Assembly (NCBI GenBank): GCA_963775335.1
Contig: CAVZIJ010000002.1
Span: forward strand, 434,001 to 498,000
DNA length: 64,000 bases
Direction of reading: 5' to 3'
Origin: CAVQCX01 sp963775335
GTDB taxonomy: Bacteria; Pseudomonadota; Gammaproteobacteria; Chromatiales; Chromatiaceae
Of this stretch, positions 1-8,836 are shown one piece after another. How positions within the stretch are numbered: position 1 is the first letter of the stretch; each line of letters starts with the position of its first letter. Under the pieces are notes generated by a model that saw only the letters and a program-made list of their open reading frames with translations, did not search any database and was not told where the DNA came from. Both the position numbers and the translations under genes were made by a program.

Positions 1-833
1 CCCCACCACCGACCAGCTGTACGGCGCACTGCCCCCACTCGCCGTCAGCGTCTGGCTGTAGGATTGACCGACCACACCGCCCGGAAGGCTTGTCGTACCG
101 ATGGCGAGCGGCGGCGTTCCATCATAGAAGCTGTAGCGAACATATACCGTATTGTCGGCATCGTTGTTCGACGACCAGATCCAGCTCGCCGTTGAGCTGC
201 TCGGGAAGCCCGCCACGTTCTTAGCCCAGGGCGAGACCCCATAGACCCCGTAGCTGCTCGCCCCCACCCAGCCACTGTCATCAAAAACCACGGCCTGCCA
301 GCCCGTCTGTAGCGCCGTGGAGACCTTCCAGGAGCCGTCGCTCACCACCTTGCTGCCATCGGGCAGCGTCAGCTCGGCAATCAGCGCCGCTATCCCACCG
401 GTGTCCATCCCCTTGACCGCTACCACGTTCGCCCCTGACTGCAGCGCCAACGTGTAGCTGCTCGCTTGCTTCCAATTATCAGCGCTACCAATCAGCGCCC
501 CGTTGAAATACACCTGATTGGCATTATCGGTGCTGATGATCAGGCTTGCCTGCCCGACCGGTGCCGGGTCGATCGTGATCGACAGTGCCTGGCTCGCCGT
601 CGTCCCCGCGTTGTCCGTCACCTCTACGCTGAAGCTGCTCGCACCCTCCACCGTGGGGGTGCCGTAGATCTTCCCGGTGCCTCCATCCAGCGCGAGCCCT
701 GCCGGCAGGCTCCCCACCACCGACCAGCTGTATGGCGCACTGCCCCCACTCGCCGTCAGCGTCTGGCTGTAGGATTGACCGACCACACCGCCCGGAAGCC
801 TCGTCGTGCCGATCGCCAGCGGCGCTGCCCCCA
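1..833 (-). repeat. 711-bp in-frame tandem repeat encoding Ig-like plus beta-sandwich unit
   Basis: Bases 1-122 match 712-833 almost base for base, an offset of 711 bp or exactly 237 codons. The repeat lies in the C-terminal half of the S8 protease gene. It encodes an Ig-like module followed by a sandwich domain. Because the window starts inside one unit, at least one more unit should lie to the left. Confidence 0.85.
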
Positions 834-2286
834 CGATCCCCGGCACCGCGTCGATCTGGATCCGCGGCTTGGTGATGCCGTTGCGGCTGTCGAGGATCGG
901 TTTTCCGTTGGTCTCGAGGTCGGAGAGAATCTGGTCGACGGACGCGCTGGGCTCGTGCTGCTTGAGCACAGCCCAGGCGCCGGTCACGTGTGGCGTGGCC
1001 ATGGAGGTGCCGCTCCAGGTGGCGAAGCCGCCGCCCGGCACCGATGAGTAGATGGACGAACCGGGCGCGAGAAGATCCAGGAAGGAGGCGCTGTTGGAAT
1101 AGGAGGCGATGGCATCCTGCTTGGTCGTGGCCCCGACGCTGATGGCCGAGGAGATGCAGGCCGGGTAGCTCAGCGCGTTGGCGGTTCCGCTGTTGCCCGC
1201 GGCCACGACGGTGGCAATGCCGAGCGACCTTAGATTGTCGATGGCAGCCTTGGTCGACGGGCTGTCGGAGTCACACTTCGCCGTGCTGGTGTAGCTGCCG
1301 CCGCCGAGGCTCATGTTCACGGCCGCGATGGAGAAGCTGCCGCTCAGGGTGGAGACCCGGTCCAAGCCCCAGATGATGTCGGAGTCGAACGCCTGGGCGC
1401 AGGGGTCCGGGAACGACCCGCAGACGCCGCCTCCCGTGAACTTCGAGAAGATCTGTATGGCGATCAGATCGGCATCGCGCGCCACCCCCGAAAAGGTCTG
1501 GCCATTGACCGTGCCGTCCTTGCCGGCGGCGATGCCCGAAACGTGGGTCCCGTGGTCGCAGCTGTAGATCGACAGAGGGCAGTAGATCCCGGCACCGGTG
1601 CCGGTCTGCGAAGACTGGCCGTTCGGACAGACGGTGGTGGAGTACCAGGTGCCGCTCGAGGTACTGCCGCTCGCGGTGGTCGAAGAGCAGGCCTCGGAGA
1701 CCACCTTGCCGCTGAGAAAGCTGTGGAACTTGTCCACGCCGGTGTCGAGGATGGCCACCGTCTGGCCCAGACCGGAATAGCCGTTTTGCCAGGCGACGTC
1801 GCCCCCGATCAGGGGCACGCTCTGGGGCAGCGAGGTAGTAACCCGCCGGTCCTCCTCGATACTGGACACCTCGGGCATGCGCGAGAGTGCATCCAGCGCC
1901 CGGGCATCGACATGCAAGGCGACAAACGGGATGTGGCCGAAGCGCTTGACGTTGGAGGTGTAGAGCCCGCTCAGGCGCTCCAGCACGCGCTCCTGTACGA
2001 CCTTGATCGCTGCCTGCTGGGCAGCGCGGGCGGCGGCCTTCGCCAGCAGCCCCTCCGGCCGGAATCCTCCCGCGGGGGCGAATCCGACGATGACAGGCAC
2101 CGACCCTTGCGCGGCGGCGGCCTGCTGCAGGGCCGCCAGTGGCCCCGGATCGAGCCCGGGAGGCGCAGTGACCCCTGGAGGCGGGGCGGCAGAGAGGCCG
2201 CCGACCATCAGAAAACCCAGGGCCACGAGGGCGAGAAGCCCCCCGGTGAACGGGATGAAGAGCCTTTTGATCACTGGCTGGGCCAT
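1..2286 (-). CDS. Secreted S8 (subtilisin-like) serine protease with C-terminal Ig-like repeats, partial
   Basis: The gene starts at the ATG at 2286 and runs off the left edge, so the C-terminus is missing. The first residues (MAQPVIKRLF, then a hydrophobic stretch ending near LSAAPP) form a signal peptide. Residues about 50-150 resemble an inhibitor-I9-type propeptide. The catalytic triad is visible: Asp181 in AILDTGVD, His245 in HGTHVSG and Ser428 in GTSMATPHV. After about residue 480 come Ig-like (He_PIG type) sequences, with LPGGVVGQSYSQTL and IYGTPT motifs, followed by a beta-sandwich domain. The unit repeats every 237 residues (see the repeat entry). The protein should be exported and process extracellular or surface proteins; its substrate is unknown. 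A decayed copy of its 5' end lies at 10290-10806. Confidence 0.9.
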   Translation of the reverse strand, partial: MAQPVIKRLFIPFTGGLLALVALGFLMVGGLSAAPPPGVTAPPGLDPGPLAALQQAAAAQGSVPVIVGFAPAGGFRPEGLLAKAAARAAQQAAIKVVQERVLERLSGLYTSNVKRFGHIPFVALHVDARALDALSRMPEVSSIEEDRRVTTSLPQSVPLIGGDVAWQNGYSGLGQTVAILDTGVDKFHSFLSGKVVSEACSSTTASGSTSSGTWYSTTVCPNGQSSQTGTGAGIYCPLSIYSCDHGTHVSGIAAGKDGTVNGQTFSGVARDADLIAIQIFSKFTGGGVCGSFPDPCAQAFDSDIIWGLDRVSTLSGSFSIAAVNMSLGGGSYTSTAKCDSDSPSTKAAIDNLRSLGIATVVAAGNSGTANALSYPACISSAISVGATTKQDAIASYSNSASFLDLLAPGSSIYSSVPGGGFATWSGTSMATPHVTGAWAVLKQHEPSASVDQILSDLETNGKPILDSRNGITKPRIQIDAVPGIVGAAPLAIGTTRLPGGVVGQSYSQTLTASGGSAPYSWSVVGSLPAGLALDGGTGKIYGTPTVEGASSFSVEVTDNAGTTASQALSITIDPAPVGQASLIISTDNANQVYFNGALIGSADNWKQASSYTLALQSGANVVAVKGMDTGGIAALIAELTLPDGSKVVSDGSWKVSTALQTGWQAVVFDDSGWVGASSYGVYGVSPWAKNVAGFPSSSTASWIWSSNNDADNTVYVRYSFYDGTPPLAIGTTSLPGGVVGQSYSQTLTASGGSAPYSWSVVG

Positions 2287-2366
2287 GAAATCGCTGCCGC
2301 AGGTCCCCGCGTCAGGAGCGCAATGGGCTCCAAGGATACTCGCCTAATAGGTTAGCAAATCACCCG
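2287..2366 (-). promoter_or_regulatory. Upstream region of the protease gene, conserved in the duplicate at 10807
   Basis: About 80 bp directly upstream of the protease ATG is similar to the sequence upstream of the protease fragment at 10806. The best-conserved block reads GGTGATTTGCTAACCTAT on the minus strand, with ACTCGCC on the other side. Conservation of a non-coding stretch suggests that it carries the promoter. TTGCTA could be a -35 box, but no convincing -10 box was found. Confidence 0.4.
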
Positions 2367-2454
2367 CTCCGACGCCTCTGGAGCCCTTTGGCCCGAACGA
2401 GCTCGATCATCCGTCGCCTAAACTGCGGCGGATACGGGGCTCAGGCAAAAACCG

Positions 2455-3315
2455 TCACTGTACAGACTCGGAGTGGCGGGCATGTAAGTCGAACCAGCCA
2501 TCGACCTTATCATTATGCCCCGGCCGACTCTGAGTTCCTTCCACGTCCCATATCCTGGCAATTTCTTCCTCGATTTCCTCTGCACTTTTCCAGTTACCCA
2601 ACGTTTCCTCGCCGAATGGGCCGCTGGATCCACGGGGAAAGAGGTGTGCAGTGTACTCTCCTTCACGAGCACGCCTAGGTAACCGTACCCCGGGAATATC
2701 TCTCTGCTGGATATACTTGAACTGATCATAGCCAGCCCCTGCAAGCATCCCGAGCATGCCTTGATTACCGTTTTCGACAGAAATATAGCGCGGCTTTGGC
2801 TCAGTACTCAATAGTGACCGCAATGCTATGACATCATGACCCTCTATATCGATCTTGACGTAATATGCGGGGCCATACTTGGAGATAACAGAAGTAAGAG
2901 AAGAAGTAGGTACCAATACAGAGCGCACAGGGCTATCCATACGACTTGCAATCCTTTTATCGAACGAAGACCACTCGGAAATCTTTTCATTAATGAAGAA
3001 CTCAAGATCCCCTTCATCGTCTCTCGAAGTGATCCCAAGATTGAGTATTGATAGCTGGCCAGATCTCACAAATGGTGAGAAATGGCGAAGTGCGGCTTCC
3101 ACCAATAAGCAGTTGGCCTCGATGGCAACAACCCGAAAACCCTTCTTTAAATAGAAAGCCGTATCCTGACCTATATGCATGCCTACATCATATATAGTGC
3201 TCTGATCGAATGTTCTGCGTCGCCGAGCCTTATGCATCCACAATATGGATTCGACTGCACGAAGTGGGTGCTTGACATAAAGCATTTCTCGGCTGATTCC
3301 ATATCTCGGGGGCAT
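2455..3315 (-). CDS. FkbM-family SAM-dependent methyltransferase
   Basis: The product is 286 residues from the ATG at 3315. SAM-binding motif I is DVGMHIGQDT (about residues 43-52), followed by VVAIEAN (62-68). The FkbM-type motif KIDIEGHD is at 154-161. The frame stays open upstream to 3615, but that stretch is arginine-rich and lacks family similarity, so the internal ATG is preferred. FkbM enzymes O-methylate hydroxyls of sugars or secondary metabolites. Here, at the edge of a polysaccharide region, a glycan substrate is likely but inferred. Confidence 0.8.
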   Translation of the reverse strand: MPPRYGISREMLYVKHPLRAVESILWMHKARRRRTFDQSTIYDVGMHIGQDTAFYLKKGFRVVAIEANCLLVEAALRHFSPFVRSGQLSILNLGITSRDDEGDLEFFINEKISEWSSFDKRIASRMDSPVRSVLVPTSSLTSVISKYGPAYYVKIDIEGHDVIALRSLLSTEPKPRYISVENGNQGMLGMLAGAGYDQFKYIQQRDIPGVRLPRRAREGEYTAHLFPRGSSGPFGEETLGNWKSAEEIEEEIARIWDVEGTQSRPGHNDKVDGWFDLHARHSESVQ

Positions 3316-4278
3316 TGCGTCTTTACCCTTTTCTAACAGCCGCTTACAGCGATCCGCTTCCAGAAGCTCGCTATTGCGGCGGGTTTGCCGCTGCGCGCTT
3401 TCGCGCTCTCTGAGCGGAAGCGCGCGCCTACGTCCAGTTGGGCTCGAAACCAACTTTTCATCGCGGAGAGCCGTCAGAGAGTGTAACGCATTCTGACGCG
3501 TTTGTTCTTGGCCCGCACCGCTGGCCGCTTCGGCTCTAGCGGACGCCATTTCTGCGTCACAACCGGCGGCGACGGTCAAAAGGAATCGTGACGCCCTCAC
3601 TCTCGACCCTTGCAATGTCCGCTCGATGTCGATTACCGTCCTTCAGCGGCGGCTGATATTCGGCCCGCTCTGGAGCCGTTGTCGGTCGACAACGGCTTTG
3701 GGGGCACAAACTGGTGGTTCCTTAACCACCGGGAGCAACCCGACATGTACACCGGACCATCCGAGTCGGTCGCCAGTTCCTGGGTGACCTGGAACAAGGG
3801 GAGACTGGTCGCCCCCCCAGCCGGGCGACGATCGCCCAGTACAAGATCGGCCTCCCCGTTCTCTTCGAGCTGACCGACCAGACGCCGGAGCCGGCCGAGA
3901 CCTGGATTGCCAAAGCTAGCCTCGGACCGCACCAGTTCCCGTTCCCGAGGCGCCGGCCCGCATCTGACAAACTCTCCACCCGGCAGGATGCTCGGATCGT
4001 CCAGGGGGTGTTTCTCGCTGGCACCGAGCTATTGCTCCCGGAAGGCATCCTGGTCCATTTACCGAGTCCGGCTACGGCCCCGCCACCTTTCCGCCTTTTT
4101 ACGGACATGGCGTAACTCCGGACTCGGGTAAAACGCGGCTCTCGCGGAGAAGCCCTTGCAAGATTTTTCTGACGCCGGGGCTTGGCTATTCGAACGGCAA
4201 CAGCCCTTACGCCAGCCTTCCCTCTTAGCGGGAACTACAACGGAATTTCCCACAGCGGGGTAGCACGGCGCTCGGGCT
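3316..4278. other. Gene-poor 960-bp stretch with decayed coding sequence
   Basis: No intact gene was found. From 3726 to 4115 on the plus strand there is a 129-codon open frame without a usable start codon (for example FLGDLEQGETG and IAQYKIGLPVLFELTD). It reads like protein but was not recognised. Another short plus-strand frame (3610-3873) contains DNGFGGTNWWFLNH and may belong to the same broken gene. The stretch separates the FkbM gene from the beta-helix gene. Confidence 0.4.
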
Positions 4279-6336
4279 TCACCGTACGTGATTCCCGACG
4301 AACTCGATCGTCGAAGGATTTGTTTCGTTGTACCGGCATGGAACCTGCCCAGGCGCCACAACGATATCGTTGTTATGGATGATCAAGTGAGATGCTCGGT
4401 GCAAGCGAAACGGACTTTCCGCGACCCCCGAAATCGAGTTTCCTTCGTAGCGAATGCCGGATGACCCCTCGTCAGCGAAGATGCCGTTGCTTTCGGCTCT
4501 ACCCGGTGACATGGGGATAGAGCGAATAATGTTATCCCGCACCAAGGTACCCGGCTGACGCCCGAGCGTGTAGATCGCCCCGCCATCAGAGAGCACTTGC
4601 ATTACGTCGTGGATCTGATTGGCTTCGATCAAGTTATCGTGCGCCGGAGAAGGGCGCTCGTCCCACATCCAGCCCACGGAGATCCCGGTGTACGGCATGG
4701 TCGCGATCGTGTTGCGTGCCACCGTCGTATGATTCGCGAGCCCGATCCAAACGCCGACGGCCCCGAAGAACACCTGCCCAACGTTGCGAATGGTGCTGTT
4801 CTCAATCTTGTCGCCAGATGCTGCTTGACCAGGAGCAACTTGCCACCAGGGCCCCCCCGCTGGTCGCGGCGCCTTCGCATCGGCGCCGCCAAGCCCCTCG
4901 ACCGAACAGTTCGGTTGGGCCGGCGAAGAACCGGACTGCAGAGCTGCGATTCGGCGCCGCAGAGCCACTACATCCGGATGGCGCTCGGTATCTCGCTGCA
5001 GCAGTTCTTTCAGCTGCGCCTGCAGCTCCCTGACCCTGCCGTTCGCTTGAGCGCACCCGCGGCGTTGCACCGGTAGAGATAGGGGCGTGCCTTTGCGTTT
5101 TTCTAGGTCGATGACCGGCTTGCCGACCCACCGCGTAGCCGGCTCACCGACCATTACCCCATTGCCGGCAACGTCGTCGATGACACTGTCGAATAGCCCA
5201 CTTTTCGTGGTTTGGCGGCCGAACCAAATGCCGCTTCCTCCGACGTGCTCGATGCGTACAGCTTCGAACCGACAGCCGTCCGCGACGCTAATCTCGATGG
5301 CCGGCGGCACCACATTCTTTTCCGGCGCCTCCGCGTCGCCTTTTCCGCCCAGGTAAAACGCCGCCTGCATCCCCGTGTAGCCTTGTTGCGGCAGATCCCA
5401 CCGAGCGTGCTCGAATGTGAGCCCGCGAAACGTGATATTCCGAACCGGCCGCCTCGCCTGCGGGTCGCCTTTCAAAATCAGCAGTTGTTCGGAAACGGGG
5501 ACGATGGCCTCCACCTCGCCCGGTCGCTCCGTCTTGAGCGGGACATAGTGGACAACCTGGTGGTCCGCATACCATTCTCCCGGCTGGTCCAGAAAGTCCG
5601 CCGAGCCCTCCAGGAAGTACCGAGGATGGAGAGAGACCCCATTGACGCGCTTTCCGATCGGCTGATGAAGGTACACCGTCCTCGTAGCCGGATCAATCCG
5701 CTCAACCCTTTCCCGGCTTGTCCACCACTCGTTCAATGCGACAATCTCCGTGTTCGAAAGGTCGCGGATGTTGTTCAGGTCCTCGCCGATATAGGAAAGC
5801 CCCGCTTGATCGCCTTCTCTCATGGCGGAAGCCCGCAGGTAGCCAACAGTGGGTTTGCGCGCGCGCGGGGCACGACGGTTATTCACGAACATTTCTCGCG
5901 GAGGTGAGCCGCGCTCGATTTCTCTCGGCAGCGGAGCGATCCATGTACCGTCTCCGCGATCTGCAAAGCGAGCCAATTTGGCGCCGCCGCTGATAACGGG
6001 GGACTCCCCAGGAAAGGCGGCATACGTGACCCGCAGGCCGGGCGGACCCGAATCTTCCGGACCGAAGCTCACCGGTCGCCTGATCGGGTACCGCCCCCCG
6101 CGGATATAGACTAAGACATCGTGCTTAAGCCCTTTCGAAATATCCCGACGAACCGCATTCCTTGCGCGCTCCAGTGAAGCGAACGGCCGGTCACGTGTAC
6201 CCGGATTACCGTCGTCACCGTTCGGAGCCACATAGTAGGACGCTGCCCGCGCCGGTACCTCCGCTCGAATAGCGCTCGCCAAGGCGAAAAAAAGTAATGC
6301 GACAATAGGCAGCAATACCCGAGCCTGCACTCGCAT
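4279..6336 (-). CDS. Secreted right-handed parallel beta-helix protein (pectate-lyase-like fold)
   Basis: The start is the ATG at 6336, giving a clean signal peptide (MRVQARVLLPIVALLFFALA); the frame extends further upstream but that part looks non-coding. The product is 685 residues. The mature N-terminus has the motif YYVAPNGDDGNPGT typical of polysaccharide-acting beta-helix proteins. The second half has repeated short turns such as NTIATMPYTGISVGW and NQIHDV. In the middle, a Cys- and Gln/Arg-rich segment (RVRELQAQLKELLQ) predicts a short coiled coil, unusual inside a beta-helix. A role in exopolysaccharide cleavage or modification is inferred from fold and location; no catalytic residues were assigned. 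Confidence 0.75.
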   Translation of the reverse strand: MRVQARVLLPIVALLFFALASAIRAEVPARAASYYVAPNGDDGNPGTRDRPFASLERARNAVRRDISKGLKHDVLVYIRGGRYPIRRPVSFGPEDSGPPGLRVTYAAFPGESPVISGGAKLARFADRGDGTWIAPLPREIERGSPPREMFVNNRRAPRARKPTVGYLRASAMREGDQAGLSYIGEDLNNIRDLSNTEIVALNEWWTSRERVERIDPATRTVYLHQPIGKRVNGVSLHPRYFLEGSADFLDQPGEWYADHQVVHYVPLKTERPGEVEAIVPVSEQLLILKGDPQARRPVRNITFRGLTFEHARWDLPQQGYTGMQAAFYLGGKGDAEAPEKNVVPPAIEISVADGCRFEAVRIEHVGGSGIWFGRQTTKSGLFDSVIDDVAGNGVMVGEPATRWVGKPVIDLEKRKGTPLSLPVQRRGCAQANGRVRELQAQLKELLQRDTERHPDVVALRRRIAALQSGSSPAQPNCSVEGLGGADAKAPRPAGGPWWQVAPGQAASGDKIENSTIRNVGQVFFGAVGVWIGLANHTTVARNTIATMPYTGISVGWMWDERPSPAHDNLIEANQIHDVMQVLSDGGAIYTLGRQPGTLVRDNIIRSIPMSPGRAESNGIFADEGSSGIRYEGNSISGVAESPFRLHRASHLIIHNNDIVVAPGQVPCRYNETNPSTIEFVGNHVR

Positions 6337-6587
6337 AACAATGACACCATTACGGGTGGCGGCTTTTCGATACCGCTCTCCGAAAGAGCGCCTGCAAAAA
6401 GAACACGCGGTGCATAATCGCCAAAGGGAGGAGTCGTCTAGCGCCGCCTGCGCCTCACGAATCTTTGTTCGGAAGACCCACGGCAATTCACGACTGGCGG
6501 ACGGAGCCATCACGACTCTGATCGCTCATTCACCATTTCCACCGCTCTCAGCCGACTCCCTCGTCGTCTCGTCAGTGAGTGGACATG

Positions 6588-7547
6588 TCACCCTTTCGAC
6601 CTTTGCCAACGTCTATAACACGACGCGGCGGCCCCTATAAGCGGCAACGTTCTCACGCTTCTCCTTATCGCATCCATCATCGAGCCGGAGTACACCTCCT
6701 TCTCAATAAACGCGTCCGCTTTGGAGGCACGCTCAACGCCACTGGGATGTCTCAGGGGAAATCGAAGAAGCCCCGGCGGAGACTGTATATGATACTCCGG
6801 CTCAGCCATCGTCGTATGGGTCGCGTCCGGCCCAAACCCAAGATTTTGAATCTGGTTTCTTACCGGAAGCACGGCAAGCATTCCGTGAAACCAGCAGGAG
6901 AACAGCCATTGGTAATCCCATGCGCTCTCGATGTTACCTAGATAAACGCTGTCGAAGATATTCCGCCAATAGGACGCGAATAGCCTGTTTCCGCCCGACA
7001 TTCGCTCGAGGTACTTCTGGTTACTCCATTCCGGCCAAGACTCCATCCGCAGATCGTAATTCCGCCATGCTCTGCGCCAGCTCGCCCACCCCCAGATATG
7101 GGTGTAGCGGGAAAAAAAGTAGCTGTCTTCTGAGCGAAACCGCGAGGATATCAGATTGCAGCCGCTGATCATCGCTATGCGCCGATCATCGCGATATCGC
7201 TCTAGTAATTCATCGCAATACGGAAAAAAGCTTGCCTGGGGTAAAATATCATCTTCCAGAATTATCCCCTCCGCCTCGTTTTCAAAAAACCACGTTATTC
7301 CGCCGGAAACGCTCTTCTTGCAGCCCAGGTTGGTCTCTCTGAACAGGGTCCTAACCTCACAGGGCCAATCGACCGACGTCGCAATTTCTCTGGCGATCTG
7401 GCAACGCCGTGCTTCGTCCACACGGTATGGTCGCGGGCCATCCGCAGCAACATACAACCGCGGGGGGCGGGCCAGCCGGATGGCTTCAAATACCCGTGCC
7501 GTTGTTTCAGGGCGGTTAAAAACAAGAAACAAAACGGCGCTTCTCAC
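6588..7547 (-). CDS. GT-A type glycosyltransferase (family 2-like)
   Basis: The product is 319 residues. The start MRSAVLFLVFNRPE and the nucleotide-sugar region VAADGPRP are typical of GT-A transferases. The metal-binding acidic motif is GIILEDDI (LEDD about 97-100). The C-terminal half has aromatic-rich motifs (YTHIWGWASWRRAW) seen in related capsule glycosyltransferases. Four bases separate it from the UXS remnant upstream, so the genes were probably one transcript. Sugar donor and acceptor cannot be read from the sequence. Confidence 0.8.
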   Translation of the reverse strand: MRSAVLFLVFNRPETTARVFEAIRLARPPRLYVAADGPRPYRVDEARRCQIAREIATSVDWPCEVRTLFRETNLGCKKSVSGGITWFFENEAEGIILEDDILPQASFFPYCDELLERYRDDRRIAMISGCNLISSRFRSEDSYFFSRYTHIWGWASWRRAWRNYDLRMESWPEWSNQKYLERMSGGNRLFASYWRNIFDSVYLGNIESAWDYQWLFSCWFHGMLAVLPVRNQIQNLGFGPDATHTTMAEPEYHIQSPPGLLRFPLRHPSGVERASKADAFIEKEVYSGSMMDAIRRSVRTLPLIGAAASCYRRWQRSKG

Positions 7548-7551
7548 GGTC

Positions 7552-7974
7552 TTAACCCCCGGCCTGCTCGCCGTCTCCGTAAGTTGTGATTTGCTCTCCT
7601 TTCAGGGCCTGAACCGTTGATGCCTGCAAGAGCCGCGCTGTCGTTCGCCTCGCGAGACCAAGCATGTTTATCGCTCCTTGAACGCTCGTCTTTGTCGTTT
7701 GCAAGGGGCCGTGCCGATAATGTGCCGGGCTCGCCGGACACGCCAAATGAAACCTCCTATCCGCCTCGACATCGAGTGGAAATGTGATATCGTGGAGCAT
7801 TAACTCAAAAAGCGGGTGGCCCGTGAGATGCGCAATATTTCGGTTGACGCCCGTAAAGACGTTGTCGACGCAGAGCACATCGTCGCGACGGACAAGTATC
7901 CGATCACAAAGCTGAGATCCGAGGAAGCCCGCGCCGCCAGCCGCCCCACTCGTTGCTTTCCGATGTTCATGCAT
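7552..7974 (-). pseudogene. Internally deleted UDP-glucuronate decarboxylase (UXS-type SDR epimerase) remnant
   Basis: The 140-residue frame begins like a UXS enzyme: GGAGFLGSQLCDRIL (Rossmann glycine motif), DVLCVDNVFTGVNRNIAHL, CPASPAHY, QTTKTSVQGAINMLGLA. After LLQAST it jumps directly to QALKGEQITTYGDGEQ, which in full-length relatives lies more than 100 residues later, and then stops. The catalytic YxxxK segment and the C-terminal third are absent, so it cannot be active. The frame is still open across the junction, suggesting an in-frame deletion. UXS makes UDP-xylose from UDP-glucuronate for surface glycans. Confidence 0.8.
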
Positions 7975-7975
7975 A

Positions 7976-8806
7976 CTATTTCTCACAAATGGCATATAGG
8001 CTTTCGTACCGCCTTTCTTCAGAATCGATACTGCTATCAAAAGGCCTCTCCTCGCAGTTCCTGAATCCGGCGTGCTCCGTGTGCCAGCGTAAGTTCTCAA
8101 TGTCGAACATCATGTGATGATGCCCATCCATATAGAACATGTAGTTCAGAATATCCATTCTGCACGGAGACAATATCGCGGGTTGGTACCGCAGTAAGCC
8201 CATAGGATCGTTTGCAACATACGCCGTAACATACTTGCTAGCATCGGGGACGCAGATCAAAATCTTTCCTCCCGCCTTCAGAACCCGGTTAAGCTCCACG
8301 AGCAGAAGCTTGAGCTTGGCGTGCCGAAAATGCTCGAGAACATGGGATGCGTAAACTGTTTCGAAACAATCATCCGGAAATGGCAATGGGTGTTCAAGGT
8401 TCCAAATAACATCGGCCCCGCGACAATGGTCGACCGTTAGCCACCCGGGCCTGCGAGTCGGCCCTGAGCCGATCTCCAGTCGAGAAAACTTCCGCCATCG
8501 ACTCTTCGGGGTGACACAAGTTTTTAGGGTCAGAAATCTATTCAAACCCGTGTTAGAGTACTCTTTAACGACTCTGATCATGTTACATACATTTTGATAA
8601 AGAGATCGGGAAACGATTCCCCACCTAGCATATGAGAGCCTGTAGAAAGTCCGTTTGCACGTCAGAAAAGGCCTCTGCGGGGTAACCTCCGACAGAAAGT
8701 CGACCGCCAACGGCTGGCGCTTAAATCGGCCCGTAAAACCATTTCGTGGCCGATAGTTCCGCCGTACGGCGATCGTATCACAAAACGGCAGATATACCGA
8801 GGACAT
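7976..8806 (-). CDS. Class I SAM-dependent methyltransferase
   Basis: The product is 276 residues. Motif I is LEIGSGPTRRPGW, the acidic strand-2 motif is VDHC, and the later motifs are FPDDCFETVYASHVLEHF and LNRVLKAGGKILICVP, all typical of Methyltransf_11-type enzymes. The ATG at 8806 has AGGTGA nine bases upstream. An internal ATG at 8581 would remove a basic 75-residue N-terminus and cannot be excluded. It sits between a flippase gene and the UXS remnant and ends one base before the latter's start, so it is likely part of a glycan operon. Confidence 0.75.
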   Translation of the reverse strand: MSSVYLPFCDTIAVRRNYRPRNGFTGRFKRQPLAVDFLSEVTPQRPFLTCKRTFYRLSYARWGIVSRSLYQNVCNMIRVVKEYSNTGLNRFLTLKTCVTPKSRWRKFSRLEIGSGPTRRPGWLTVDHCRGADVIWNLEHPLPFPDDCFETVYASHVLEHFRHAKLKLLLVELNRVLKAGGKILICVPDASKYVTAYVANDPMGLLRYQPAILSPCRMDILNYMFYMDGHHHMMFDIENLRWHTEHAGFRNCEERPFDSSIDSEERRYESLYAICEK

Positions 8807-8836
8807 TGATCGACATCACCTAACCCCATATCGGTC

